A stretch of 64,000 nt of DNA from Haloarchaeobius amylolyticus (lineage in GTDB: Archaea > Halobacteriota > Halobacteria > Halobacteriales > Natrialbaceae): the NCBI RefSeq assembly GCF_026616195.1, contig NZ_JANHDH010000002.1:744001-808000 (forward strand). Reading direction: 5' to 3'. Position 1 is the stretch's first letter, and each line of letters begins with the position of its first letter. The notes below the pieces were generated by a model. The model was not told where the DNA came from. It saw only the letters and a list, made by a program, of their open reading frames with translations, and did no database searches. Shown here piece after piece: positions 25,198-32,628 of the stretch. A program made the position numbers and the translations under genes.

Positions 25198-25533
25198 TCA
25201 GTTCTCGCCAGCCCGGTAGTACTGGTACCCTCGCCACGCGCTGACCAGCGACAGCACGACGAACGACAGGGACAGCGTCGACACCGACCCGGACCCGACG
25301 ACCGAGCCGACCGCGAGCGTCGCACCGACGACGGCGAACAGGCCGAACGCGCCCGCGACATGACGGTTCGTCCCGACCCGGAGCGAGAGCCCGAGGAGCG
25401 CGAGACAGACGCCGACGAGCGCCGTCGCGACACCGACCATGCCGCCGATGGCCGTTCCCGCGGCGATTCCGACGATACCGACGAGAAGAGAGAGGACGAC
25501 CGCTGCGCGATATCGGATCCGGTGGAGGTCCAT
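25198..25533 (-). CDS. Small membrane protein, four helices
   Basis: A 111-residue hydrophobic protein: AAVVLSLLVGIVGIAAGTAI, MVGVATALVGVCLALLGLSL, HVAGAFGLFAVVGATLAVGS and STLSLSFVVLSLVSAWRGYQ give four likely helices. There is no family I recognise. The start at MDLHRIRYR sits just before helix 1; the long upstream frame is antisense to the methyltransferase gene and is rejected. It is convergent with the DUF6517 gene (14 nt apart) and divergent from the methyltransferase. Confidence 0.65.
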   Translation of the reverse strand: MDLHRIRYRAAVVLSLLVGIVGIAAGTAIGGMVGVATALVGVCLALLGLSLRVGTNRHVAGAFGLFAVVGATLAVGSVVGSGSVSTLSLSFVVLSLVSAWRGYQYYRAGEN

Positions 25534-25641
25534 CGACTCGGAACTCCACCGCCTGTCGGATACGTGTTCTGCCACGGCTCCTGTCCAGCCACCACCGACG
25601 GGACGGCGCACTTTTGTCCCACTGTCGCGTCCGCCAACCTG

Positions 25642-26361
25642 ATGCCAGACAGCCCGGACCCGCCGGTCGCACACGACGCCTACGAGCGACTCGCGTCGGG
25701 GTACGACGAACTGGGCGATACGAAGCCCTGGAACGCGTACCTCGAACGCCCGGCCACGCTGTCGCTGGTGCCCGAAATCGATGCCGACAGGGTTCTCGAC
25801 GCGGGCTGTGGCGCCGGCCACCTGACCCGCGAACTCCAGTCCAGGGGCGCCGAAGTGGTCGGGCTCGACGCCAGTCCGGCGATGCTCCGCTACGCCCGGA
25901 ACCGGGTACCGACCGTGGGATTCGTCCGGGCGAACCTCGGCTCTCGGCTCCCCTTCCGCGACGATGCCTTCGATGGCGTCGCCAGCTCGCTCGCCTTCCA
26001 CTACGTCCGCGACTGGGGCGCGCTGTTCGACGACCTCCGGCGAATCCTCACCGACGACGGGTGGGTCGTCTGCTCGGTCCAGCACCCCCACGCCGACTTC
26101 GAGGGGTACGACGACGCCGAGGACTACCACGCGGTCGAGCAGGTCTCCGCGACGTGGGACTCCTTCGGCGACCCGGTCGACGTCCCGGCGTTCCGACGAC
26201 CGCTCGCCGCGATGCTCCAGCCCGCACTGGAAGCGGGCTTCGAACTGGACGAACTGGTCGAACCGACACCGACAGCCGAGTTCCGCGAGGTCGACCCTGC
26301 TGGATACGAACGCGCAGCGACGGAACCGACCTTCCTCTGCCTGCGATTCCATCTGGACTGA
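25642..26361 (+). CDS. Class I SAM-dependent methyltransferase
   Basis: A 239-residue methyltransferase of the UbiE/type 11 kind. Motif I is RVLDAGCGAGHLTREL, the acidic residue of motif II is in EVVGLDASPAML, then LPFRDDAFDGVASSLAFHYV and LRRILTDDGWVVCSVQHP complete the Rossmann fold. The C-terminal part (DFEGYDDAEDYHAVE, LDELVEPTPTAEFREVD) resembles small-molecule O- or C-methyltransferases. The substrate is unknown. ATG 25642 is chosen for the family-like N-terminus HDAYERLASGYDELG. It is convergent with korB across the hairpin-repeat array. Confidence 0.87.
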   Translation: MPDSPDPPVAHDAYERLASGYDELGDTKPWNAYLERPATLSLVPEIDADRVLDAGCGAGHLTRELQSRGAEVVGLDASPAMLRYARNRVPTVGFVRANLGSRLPFRDDAFDGVASSLAFHYVRDWGALFDDLRRILTDDGWVVCSVQHPHADFEGYDDAEDYHAVEQVSATWDSFGDPVDVPAFRRPLAAMLQPALEAGFELDELVEPTPTAEFREVDPAGYERAATEPTFLCLRFHLD

Positions 26362-26399
26362 CCACAGTCACCGGTTCCCGAACAGAGAATACAACCGTC

Positions 26400-26435
26400 G
26401 ACAGCACGAGCGGTTCGAAGGACCCGAGTGCTGTC
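26400..26435 (+). other. Outer hairpin of the repeat array
   Basis: GACAGCAC (26400-26407) pairs with GTGCTGTC (26428-26435), a perfect 8-bp stem enclosing 20 nt. It begins 38 nt after the methyltransferase stop. Its right arm lies inside the first copy of the 24-nt direct repeat. Confidence 0.4.
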
Positions 26436-26542
26436 GTTCAGTGGGCGCGAGCGAAGCGAGCGCCCAGCCTTTTTGGCCGAGCTTTTTGCGCGAGTGGTTC
26501 GTGAACGAAGTGAGCGAACCCGACGCGGAAAAAGGTCGTTCT
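26417..26542. repeat. Composite repeat unit 1 between convergent genes
   Basis: This 126-nt unit consists of a 24-nt direct repeat (26417-26440), a GC hairpin with arms GGGCGC/GCGCCC and apex GAGCGAAGCGA (26443-26465), a CCTTTTTGG tract, then hairpin element copy 2. The 24-nt segment recurs exactly at 26543-26566, opening unit 2. The first hairpin plus T-run could end transcription coming from the methyltransferase gene. Confidence 0.6.
26480..26536. repeat. Hairpin element, copy 2
   Basis: A 57-nt imperfect palindrome with AGCTTTTT at the left end and AAAAAGGT at the right. Inner arms GGTTCG and CGAACC (26496-26501, 26515-26520) enclose TGAACGAAGTGAG. The outer stem pairs TTTTT with AAAAA and CGCG with CGCG. 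The arms differ from copies 1 and 3 while the ends and apex are conserved. Confidence 0.6.
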
Positions 26543-26680
26543 GAAGGACCCGAGTGCTGTCGTTCACCGAGTGCGAACGGCGTGAGCACTCGGCCTTTTC
26601 AGCGTAGCTTTTTGGACCGAGTGGTTCTCGCAGGGGTTGAACGAAGTGAAACCCCGAGGAAACCCGAGGTCTAAAAAGGT
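26543..26680. repeat. Composite repeat unit 2 between convergent genes
   Basis: It opens with the second copy of the 24-nt direct repeat (26543-26566). A hairpin with arms CGAGTGC/GCACTCG and apex GAACGGCGTGA follows (26568-26592), then GCCTTTTC and hairpin element copy 3. Order and spacing match unit 1, but every hairpin arm has a different sequence. The unit ends 4 nt before the korB stop codon. Confidence 0.58.
26606..26680. repeat. Hairpin element, copy 3 (also likely end of korB transcript)
   Basis: A 75-nt imperfect palindrome, AGCTTTTT...AAAAAGGT, with inner arms GGGGTT/AACCCC around GAACGAAGTGA (26633-26655) and an outer stem pairing GACC with GGTC and TTTTT with AAAAA. Read on the minus strand it starts with CCTTTTTAG just after the korB stop, a T-rich 3' end of the type cut by aCPSF1. 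Confidence 0.58.
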
Positions 26681-26684
26681 CCTC

Positions 26685-27548
26685 TCAGTAGAACTCCCGG
26701 ACCAGGTCCATCGCGTTCTCGGGTGCGCCGTCCGGAATCTCGGACATGTTCTCGGTGACGCCGTGGACCTCGTGGTACGGGACGGATTCCTCGTCCTGGT
26801 AGAGGACGCCCATGTACTCCTTGTCGCCTTCGAGGATCTTCTGCTTGGCCGCCTCGCGGTCGGTCGGGTCGTGGCCCTCCTCCTTGAGGTCGACCAGCGA
26901 GTCGCGGAAGTAGTCGTAGGTGTCGACGTCGTTGAACGTGACACACGGGCTGAAGGTGTTGACGAAGCCGAAGCCGTCGTGCTCGATGGCCTGCTGGATG
27001 ATCTCGGCGTGGCGCATCGCGTCGGAGCTGAACGACTGGGCGATGAACGTCGCGCCGGAGGCGAGTGCGAGCGCGAGGGGGTTGACCGGGGGCTGCTGCG
27101 GGCCTTCCGGGGTCGTACTCGTCTCGAAGTCCGAGCGCGAGGTCGGCGAGGCCTGGCCCTTGGTCAGCCCGTAGATGCGGTTGTCCATGACGACGTAGGT
27201 CATGTCGGGGTTCCGGCGGACGGCGTGGACGAAGTGGCCGGCACCGATGGAGTAGCCGTCACCGTCGCCACCCGCGACCATCACTTCGAGGTCGGGGTTG
27301 GCGAGCTTGACGCCCGTGCCCACGGGGAGTGCGCGGCCGTGGACGCCGTGGAGGGCGTAGCTGTGCATGTAGGTGCCTATCTTGCCGGAACAGCCGATGC
27401 CGGCGACGACGAACGTGTTGTCGGGGTCGTTCCCCGTGTTCGCCAGTGCCTTCATCATGCCGTTCATCGTACCGAAGTCACCACACCCGGGACACCAGGT
27501 GGGCTGCTTGTCGGACTTGAAGTCGGTGAATCGAACGTCTGAGCTCAT
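26685..27548 (-). CDS. korB: 2-oxoacid (probably 2-oxoglutarate):ferredoxin oxidoreductase, beta subunit
   Basis: The 287-residue thiamine-diphosphate subunit of the haloarchaeal two-subunit oxidoreductase. It oxidises a 2-oxoacid with CoA to acyl-CoA, CO2 and reduced ferredoxin. Features: the N-terminal QPTWCPGCGDFG cysteines, GIGCSGKIGTYM, and the ThDP/Mg motif GGDGDGYSIGAGHFVHAVRR ending in MDNRIYGLTKGQ. SPCVTFNDVDTYDYF is the conserved C-terminal region. Its ATGA overlaps the korA stop by 4 nt, so the subunits are coupled. Haloarchaea also have a pyruvate paralogue; I choose 2-oxoglutarate from overall resemblance and cannot exclude pyruvate. Confidence 0.9.
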   Translation of the reverse strand: MSSDVRFTDFKSDKQPTWCPGCGDFGTMNGMMKALANTGNDPDNTFVVAGIGCSGKIGTYMHSYALHGVHGRALPVGTGVKLANPDLEVMVAGGDGDGYSIGAGHFVHAVRRNPDMTYVVMDNRIYGLTKGQASPTSRSDFETSTTPEGPQQPPVNPLALALASGATFIAQSFSSDAMRHAEIIQQAIEHDGFGFVNTFSPCVTFNDVDTYDYFRDSLVDLKEEGHDPTDREAAKQKILEGDKEYMGVLYQDEESVPYHEVHGVTENMSEIPDGAPENAMDLVREFY

Positions 27549-29296
27549 TGGTCTGCCTCCTGGGTGATCGCGTCCTTGATGTCCGCGGCGAGTTCGTCGG
27601 CCTTGAAGCGGACGCCGTTGTACTTGTTGATGCGGTTCACGCGCTGCAGGACGTCGTGTTCGACGAGGTCGGCGAACTGCCCGGTCGCGTTACACTCGAC
27701 GACGACGACGTCGTCGGCGGCTTCGACCTCGTCGGTGAGGTCGGGGCGCGGGAAGATGTACGGGACGGTGAGGACGCGCACCGAGATGTCGTCCTCCTCG
27801 AGGTAGTCGAGTGCCTCGATGAGTGCGCCCTCGTTCGAGCCCCACGAGATGACGAGGTTGTCGGCGTCCGAATCGCCGAACTCGCGGTAGTCGAAGTCCT
27901 CCTGCTCCTTCGCGGTCTCGACCTTGCGGTAGCGCTTGTCGACCTGCTCGATGCGGACCTCCGTGCTCTCGGTCCGGCGGCCGAGTTCGTCGTGCTCGAG
28001 ACCGGTGCTCATGTGGGCGCCCTGCTCCGTGCCGGGGAATGCGCGCGGCGAGACGCCGTCCTCGGTGTTGGCGTGGGGCGTGAAGCGGCCCTCGTCGTCG
28101 AGCCACTCCTCGATGGTGTCGTCGTCGACGACCTTGCCGCGGTCGACCTCGACGGCGTCCATGTCGAAGGTGTCCGGGGTGAACGTCTGCTCGGTGACCG
28201 CCAGCGAGAGGTCGGCGAGCAGGTAGACGGGCGTCTGGTACTTTTCGGCGTAGTTGAACGCCTCGACGGTCTTCCAGAAGCACTCGTCGATGGTGGTCGG
28301 GGCGACGACGAAGCGCGGGATCTCGCCGTGGCCGCCGAAGAGGGCCATGTTGATGTCGGCCTGCTCCTGCTTGGTCGGCATCCCGGTCGAGGGACCGGAG
28401 CGCATCACGTCGACGATGACCAGCGGCGTCTCGCTGGTGGCGACGAGGCCGAACGTCTCGGCCATGAGGTCGATACCGGGGCCAGAGGTTGCCGTCATCG
28501 ACCGTGCGCCGGCGCGGGCCGCGCCGAGTGCCATGTTGATGGCGGAGAGTTCGTCCTCGGCCTGGACGACGTGGCCACCGAACTGCTCGATGCGACCGGT
28601 GAGGTACTCCATCACGTCCGTCGCGGGCGTGATGGGGTAGCCCGAGTAGAAGCGACAGCCGGCGGCGATGGCGCCCATCCCGATGGCCTCGTCACCGTTG
28701 AGGAGGACGTAGTCCTCGTCGGTCGTCTCGAGGTCGAACTCGGTGTCGAGGTCGTAGTTCTCGCGGACGTACTCCGCGCCCATCCGGGCGGCCTGCTTGT
28801 TGTTCTCGACGAGCTTCTCGCCCTTCGAGCCGAAGCGCTTCTGGAGCGCCTCGTCGAGGTTCTCGATGGGGAAGTTGGTGATCTCGCAGGCGGCGCCCAG
28901 CGCGACGACGTTGCGCATGATGGCGCCACCGGCGTCGACCGCGATGGACTTCAGCGGGACGTCGACGCCCGTGATCTCGTCGGGGTACTCGGCGTCCCAC
29001 GAGCGCTCGCCGTCGTAGATGATGACGCTGCCATCGTGGAGTTCGTCGAGGTTCTCGTCGATGGTGCGCTGTGTCAGGGCGACGAGCAGGTCGAGTCGGT
29101 CGACCACGCTCTGTACGGGGTCGACGGCTGTGCGGATCTTGTAGGCGGTGTACCCGCCGCGGATCCGTGATGCGAAGTCCTTCGAGGTGAAGACGTGTCG
29201 TCCAGCACGTGACAGTGCCTGGGCGAAGATCTTGCCGGTGGAGTCGATGCCGTCTCCGGCCTCCCCGCCGATTGCCCAGTTTAAGTCCTCGGCCAT
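27545..29296 (-). CDS. korA: 2-oxoacid (probably 2-oxoglutarate):ferredoxin oxidoreductase, alpha subunit
   Basis: A 583-residue fused gamma-alpha subunit. The gamma domain occupies about 1-190 (WAIGGEAGDGIDSTGKIFAQ, FASRIRGGYTAYKIR). The alpha domain follows (FYSGYPITPATDVMEYL, VVQAEDELSAINMALGAARA, SMTATSGPGIDLMAETFGL, GPSTGMPTKQEQADINMALFGGHG). The C-terminal domain ends near ECNATGQFADLVEHDVLQ. It is the first gene of the korAB unit; the korB ATG overlaps its stop. MAEDLNWAIGGEAGDG is the normal start. Codons are strongly biased, as in highly expressed central-metabolism genes. Confidence 0.92.
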   Translation of the reverse strand: MAEDLNWAIGGEAGDGIDSTGKIFAQALSRAGRHVFTSKDFASRIRGGYTAYKIRTAVDPVQSVVDRLDLLVALTQRTIDENLDELHDGSVIIYDGERSWDAEYPDEITGVDVPLKSIAVDAGGAIMRNVVALGAACEITNFPIENLDEALQKRFGSKGEKLVENNKQAARMGAEYVRENYDLDTEFDLETTDEDYVLLNGDEAIGMGAIAAGCRFYSGYPITPATDVMEYLTGRIEQFGGHVVQAEDELSAINMALGAARAGARSMTATSGPGIDLMAETFGLVATSETPLVIVDVMRSGPSTGMPTKQEQADINMALFGGHGEIPRFVVAPTTIDECFWKTVEAFNYAEKYQTPVYLLADLSLAVTEQTFTPDTFDMDAVEVDRGKVVDDDTIEEWLDDEGRFTPHANTEDGVSPRAFPGTEQGAHMSTGLEHDELGRRTESTEVRIEQVDKRYRKVETAKEQEDFDYREFGDSDADNLVISWGSNEGALIEALDYLEEDDISVRVLTVPYIFPRPDLTDEVEAADDVVVVECNATGQFADLVEHDVLQRVNRINKYNGVRFKADELAADIKDAITQEADQ

Positions 29297-29367
29297 GTTG
29301 GTGCGGGGCTACCCCTCGTGGGAGTAAAAGGGTTCTGAAACACGGGGCAATGCGCCGGAACGGAAGG

Positions 29368-29376
29368 AATTTACTC
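29368..29376 (+). promoter_or_regulatory. TATA-like box of the flavin reductase-like gene
   Basis: AATTTACTC lies centred about 26 nt before the ATG at 29398, at leaderless spacing. The 101-bp gap also serves korA on the other strand. Confidence 0.45.
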
Positions 29377-29397
29377 GCGAACGTAACAGGTAGAATT

Positions 29398-30036
29398 ATG
29401 GACGAGACGGTAGTATCTGTGCGGGGCGTTCGCACGGTCGGACCCGACACGGTCGCACTGGACCTCGAGACACCCGACGGTTTCGACGCGCTGCCGGGAC
29501 AGTTCGTGTTGCTGCGCGCGACGATCGAGGGCGAGGAGCTGAGCCGCTACTACACGCTGTCGTCGCCGACGGTCGGCGAGACGTTCGAGATAACCGTCGG
29601 CGTCGACCCCGAAGGCGACCTGACGCCGTGGCTGGCCGACCTCGACGCGGGCGCGGAAGTCCGCATCGAGGGGCCGTTCGGGAACGTCCACTACGACGAC
29701 GAGGGCGACGTGGTCGTCGTCGCGGGCGGTCCCGGCATCGGCCCGGCCGTCGCCATCGCGGAGCGCGCGGTCGAACACGGCCACGAGGCGACCGTCGTCT
29801 ACCAGGACGACGAACCCGCACACGAGGACCGACTGGTCGAACTGGAGGACGCGGGCTCGCTGGTCCAGGTGTTCGACGACGACGCCGACGACGAGGTGGC
29901 CGACGCGGTCGGCGCGGCCACTGACCGCGGCGAAGTGTACGTCTTCGGTTTCCAGGACTTCTGCGAGCTGGTGCAGGACGCGCTTGCCGACGCCGGCGTG
30001 GACCCGGACGAGGCACACGTCGAGAGCTTCGGGTAA
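29398..30036 (+). CDS. FAD-binding oxidoreductase, ferredoxin--NADP reductase type
   Basis: A 212-residue flavoprotein. Residues 1-95 form the FAD-binding barrel, with the flavin motif LSRYYTLSSPTVGETFEITV (R-x-Y-S/T type) and DLTPWLADLDAGAEVRIEGPFG. The remainder is the NAD(P)-binding domain with VVVVAGGPGIGPAVAIAERAV and a C-terminal YVFGFQDFCELVQDALADAG. No iron-sulfur cysteines. It is divergent from korA and could recycle reduced ferredoxin made by KorAB, but that link is inferred only from position. It is complete in length for a minimal FNR module. Confidence 0.8.
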   Translation: MDETVVSVRGVRTVGPDTVALDLETPDGFDALPGQFVLLRATIEGEELSRYYTLSSPTVGETFEITVGVDPEGDLTPWLADLDAGAEVRIEGPFGNVHYDDEGDVVVVAGGPGIGPAVAIAERAVEHGHEATVVYQDDEPAHEDRLVELEDAGSLVQVFDDDADDEVADAVGAATDRGEVYVFGFQDFCELVQDALADAGVDPDEAHVESFG

Positions 30037-30175
30037 CGAGCGGTTACCGGTCGGGAACCGGTCAGAAGCTCGTATTCTCGAAACGAGAAATCTGTACTCT
30101 TACCACTCAGAGACTGTTGAATTCGGCGTTCCAGTTACCCTAATGGTCTTTTATGATTAATTCGTATGGACGGCT

Positions 30176-31075
30176 ATGCGACGCCGACAACTGCTCACCG
30201 CAATCGGTGGTACCGCCTCACTCGCAGCTGTTGGCTCCGTTGGGGGAGCCAGGGGACGCGACGCGACAGGCCGGCTGGATGCCCGGCGCCGGTACTACCG
30301 CCGGCGGTTCAGGGGCTTCGACGACCCCGAGACGGAGACGCGACCACAGGGAGGCGTCTTCCCCGAGGGAAAGACTCCCTTCGCGCGCGTGACGCTCGGG
30401 ACCCGCGACGGGGTGGACTTCCCGGAGAACCAGACCGCCCGCACCGTCCGGCTCTGGAACGACAGCGAGGAGACCCGCACCATCGGCTACCGTATCAGGG
30501 ACGGGGCACAGCTCCGCCTCTGGCAGATCCGCGAGTTCCCGGCGGGCGGCTGGCTCGAGATCACCCTGAACCAGCCGACCGACTACGTCGTCGCGGTCGA
30601 CGTCGAGGGCGCCTTCGGCGGCGAGGTCGAGGTCGGGGCCTTCGACTGCAACGTCGCGACGACGACCATCCGGGTCGACGACCTCGGCACGGTGAGTTCG
30701 ACCACGAAGTCGACGCTCATCGGCTGCCCCGGCGCCGAACTGGTCGAGACCACCCTCAGCGCCGAGAGCGGCCGGTGTGGCACGCTCGAGGACGCCGACG
30801 TCATCCGGGAGGACGAGGCGGTCGTCGTCGATGGACTGGTGCTCACGCCGAACCCGTGCTACACCGCGAAGGTCGTCGAGACGCGCCTGGAGGACGACGT
30901 GCTCCACGTCACCATCGGGGCCGAGAAGTCGACGGACGTGGCCTGCATCCAGTGCGTCGGGCACGTCCCGTACCAGTCGCGGATGCGCTTCCGGAACGCC
31001 TACCCGCGCCGCGTGGTCGTCGACCACGAGGTGAACGGGCGGCGGACGCGGATGCTCGACACGGAACTGGTGTGA
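30176..31075 (+). CDS. Secreted cysteine-rich protein, paralogue A
   Basis: A 299-residue exported protein with an N-terminal Tat-like signal (MRRRQLLTAIGGTASLAAVG). The mature part is beta-rich and contains paired cysteines: FDCNVATTTIRVDD, IGCPGAELVETTL, GRCGTLEDAD, NPCYTAKVVE and VACIQCVGHVPYQ. The same cysteine framework and the landmarks ARTVRLWNDSEETR, PNPCY and CVGxVP recur in the protein at 34882-35856, so the two are paralogues. Function unknown; disulfides or a metal are likely outside the cell. A TATA box (CTTTTATGA, about 30149-30157) precedes it at leaderless spacing. Confidence 0.75.
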   Translation: MRRRQLLTAIGGTASLAAVGSVGGARGRDATGRLDARRRYYRRRFRGFDDPETETRPQGGVFPEGKTPFARVTLGTRDGVDFPENQTARTVRLWNDSEETRTIGYRIRDGAQLRLWQIREFPAGGWLEITLNQPTDYVVAVDVEGAFGGEVEVGAFDCNVATTTIRVDDLGTVSSTTKSTLIGCPGAELVETTLSAESGRCGTLEDADVIREDEAVVVDGLVLTPNPCYTAKVVETRLEDDVLHVTIGAEKSTDVACIQCVGHVPYQSRMRFRNAYPRRVVVDHEVNGRRTRMLDTELV

Positions 31076-31097
31076 GCGTCGCGGGAGGCTGGCGCGG

Positions 31098-31517
31098 TCA
31101 CTCGCCGACCGTCTCGTCGTAGCAGACGAACTCCACGCGGTTCTCCTCCGGGTCAGAGAAGTACAGCGACCGCCACGACACCCACTCGTGGGTGGCGAGG
31201 TCGAGGTCGACGCCCAGCGATTCGAGCCGGTCGCGCTCGGCCTCGAAGTCCGCGAGGTCGACCGTGAACGCGAAGTGGTCGACCGTGGTCCGTGCCGGAG
31301 CCGGCGCGACGTACTCGGCCTCGTCGGACCGGTCGAAGAGCGCGAGGATCTGCGTGTGGCCGCCGTAGCCCTCGCGGAGGCTGAAGAAGGTGCAGTCGTC
31401 GAAGCGCCGGAGCACCGCGAGACCGACCACGTCACGGTAGAATACCGTCATCTCCTCGAGGTCAGCCACGCGGAGCGCGAGCTCACCGAGTTCCTTCACC
31501 GGGCGGTCGTCTGTCAT
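31098..31517 (-). CDS. VOC-family (glyoxalase/dioxygenase-like) protein
   Basis: A 139-residue vicinal-oxygen-chelate protein with two beta-alpha-beta-beta-beta modules: LGELALRVADLEEMTVFYRD and VDHFAFTVDLADFEAERDRL, ending SLYFSDPEENRVEFVCY. The metal-ligand positions look partly kept: His in TTVDHFAF and Glu in NRVEFVCY. The substrate cannot be predicted. ATG 31517 (MTDDRPVKELG) is preferred over GTG 31529. It is convergent with paralogue A. Confidence 0.83.
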   Translation of the reverse strand: MTDDRPVKELGELALRVADLEEMTVFYRDVVGLAVLRRFDDCTFFSLREGYGGHTQILALFDRSDEAEYVAPAPARTTVDHFAFTVDLADFEAERDRLESLGVDLDLATHEWVSWRSLYFSDPEENRVEFVCYDETVGE

Positions 31518-31600
31518 GCCCTTCGACACGACTCGCCGAGATATCGCCGTTTCGGTCGGTCGGGTGCTGGCACGCGGCAGGCGGCCGCTCCGGGCGCGCC

Positions 31601-32464
31601 TCAGCGTGGCCGCGGGGCGAACGCGTCCTCATGGTCGGCCACGAACGTCCCGAGGTCGCGCGGCTCGCGCCCGAGCACCCGGCGGGCGTCGTCGGTCACC
31701 CGGCCGGCCAGCCCGAGCCTCGCCGTCGTGTAGATGCCGAGCATCGTGACGACGAAGCCGGGGGACTCGCCGCGGCCGAGCCAGCGCCGGGCGAAGGCGA
31801 CCGCGGAGGGGTTCGGGTAGGTGATGCGCCGGTCGAGTACCTCGGTGAACACTTCGGCGGCCTCGTGGTACGTCAGGGCCACTGGCCCGGTCACGTCGTA
31901 GGCCCGGTCGGCGTGACCGCTGGTGGTGAGCGCCTCGCCCGCGACCGCCGCCACGTCTCGCGCGTCGACGAAGCTCGTCGCGCCGTCGCCGGCCGGGACG
32001 AACAGTTCGTCGTGTTCGACCACGTCCTCCAGGTGGGTCGTCAGGAAGTTCTGCATGAAGAACGACGCGCGCAGGAAGGTGTAGCGCATCCCGGACGCGG
32101 CCACGGCCTTCTCGATGCGGCGGTGGGGCAGGAGGGGGTTCTTCTCCGCGCCGAGGACCGAGAGCACCACGCAGTGTTCGACCCCGGAACGGGCGGCCGC
32201 CTCGACGAACGGCACGACGTTCTCGCTCACCCGGGTCGCCGAGGGCGGTCGGAGGAGGAACAGGCGCTCGACGCCGTCGAGGGCGAACCCCCACGTCTCC
32301 GGGCGCTCGAAGTCGAAGGCGACGGTCTCGGCCGCCTCGGGGAGGGTCACGGTCGCCGGGTTCCGGACCGCCGCCCGGACCCGCGCGCCACGGTCGAGGA
32401 GGTCGTCCACCAGCGGGGCACCGACGGTCCCGGTCGCGCCGGTGACGAGGATCGGATCGTCCAT
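31601..32464 (-). CDS. NmrA-like NAD(P)-binding protein (atypical SDR)
   Basis: A 287-residue Rossmann protein. The dinucleotide motif is ILVTGATGTVGAPLVDDLLD near the N-terminus, followed by RGARVRAAVRNP, VERLFLLRPPSATRV, SGVEHCVVLSVLGAEKNPLL and RYTFLRASFFMQNFLTTH, as in NmrA/NAD(P)H azoreductase-type proteins. The YxxxK catalytic pair of classical SDRs is absent, as usual for the group; it may be a redox sensor or reductase. ATG 32464 (MDDPILVTG) puts the glycine motif at residue 8. It is divergent from the Nudix genes. Confidence 0.83.
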   Translation of the reverse strand: MDDPILVTGATGTVGAPLVDDLLDRGARVRAAVRNPATVTLPEAAETVAFDFERPETWGFALDGVERLFLLRPPSATRVSENVVPFVEAAARSGVEHCVVLSVLGAEKNPLLPHRRIEKAVAASGMRYTFLRASFFMQNFLTTHLEDVVEHDELFVPAGDGATSFVDARDVAAVAGEALTTSGHADRAYDVTGPVALTYHEAAEVFTEVLDRRITYPNPSAVAFARRWLGRGESPGFVVTMLGIYTTARLGLAGRVTDDARRVLGREPRDLGTFVADHEDAFAPRPR

Positions 32465-32628
32465 GGGTGTCCGGAGGGCGCCGAAGAACATTACAGTAGT
32501 CCCGAAAGTTCAAGCCGCGTGGGTGTCCCGGCACGGTTCCGTCCCCCTGTTCGACCGACTGCAGGCGGCCCGGCCGTCGGCGGGCCAACAGATTCATCCG
32601 CGGGCTTACCCGAGTCTTCTGCGAGGCA

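Noticed and set aside
26411-26425. tRNA-like T-loop sequence (GGTTCGAAGGACC)
   Set aside because: No acceptor, D or anticodon arms around it; it belongs to the repeat array.
26124-26567. 147-codon minus-strand frame through the repeat array
   Set aside because: Half is antisense to the methyltransferase and half is hairpin repeats; Ser/Arg-rich and not conserved-looking.
26417-26680. CRISPR-like array
   Set aside because: Only two copies of a 24-nt repeat, with similar rather than unique material between them, and no cas genes.
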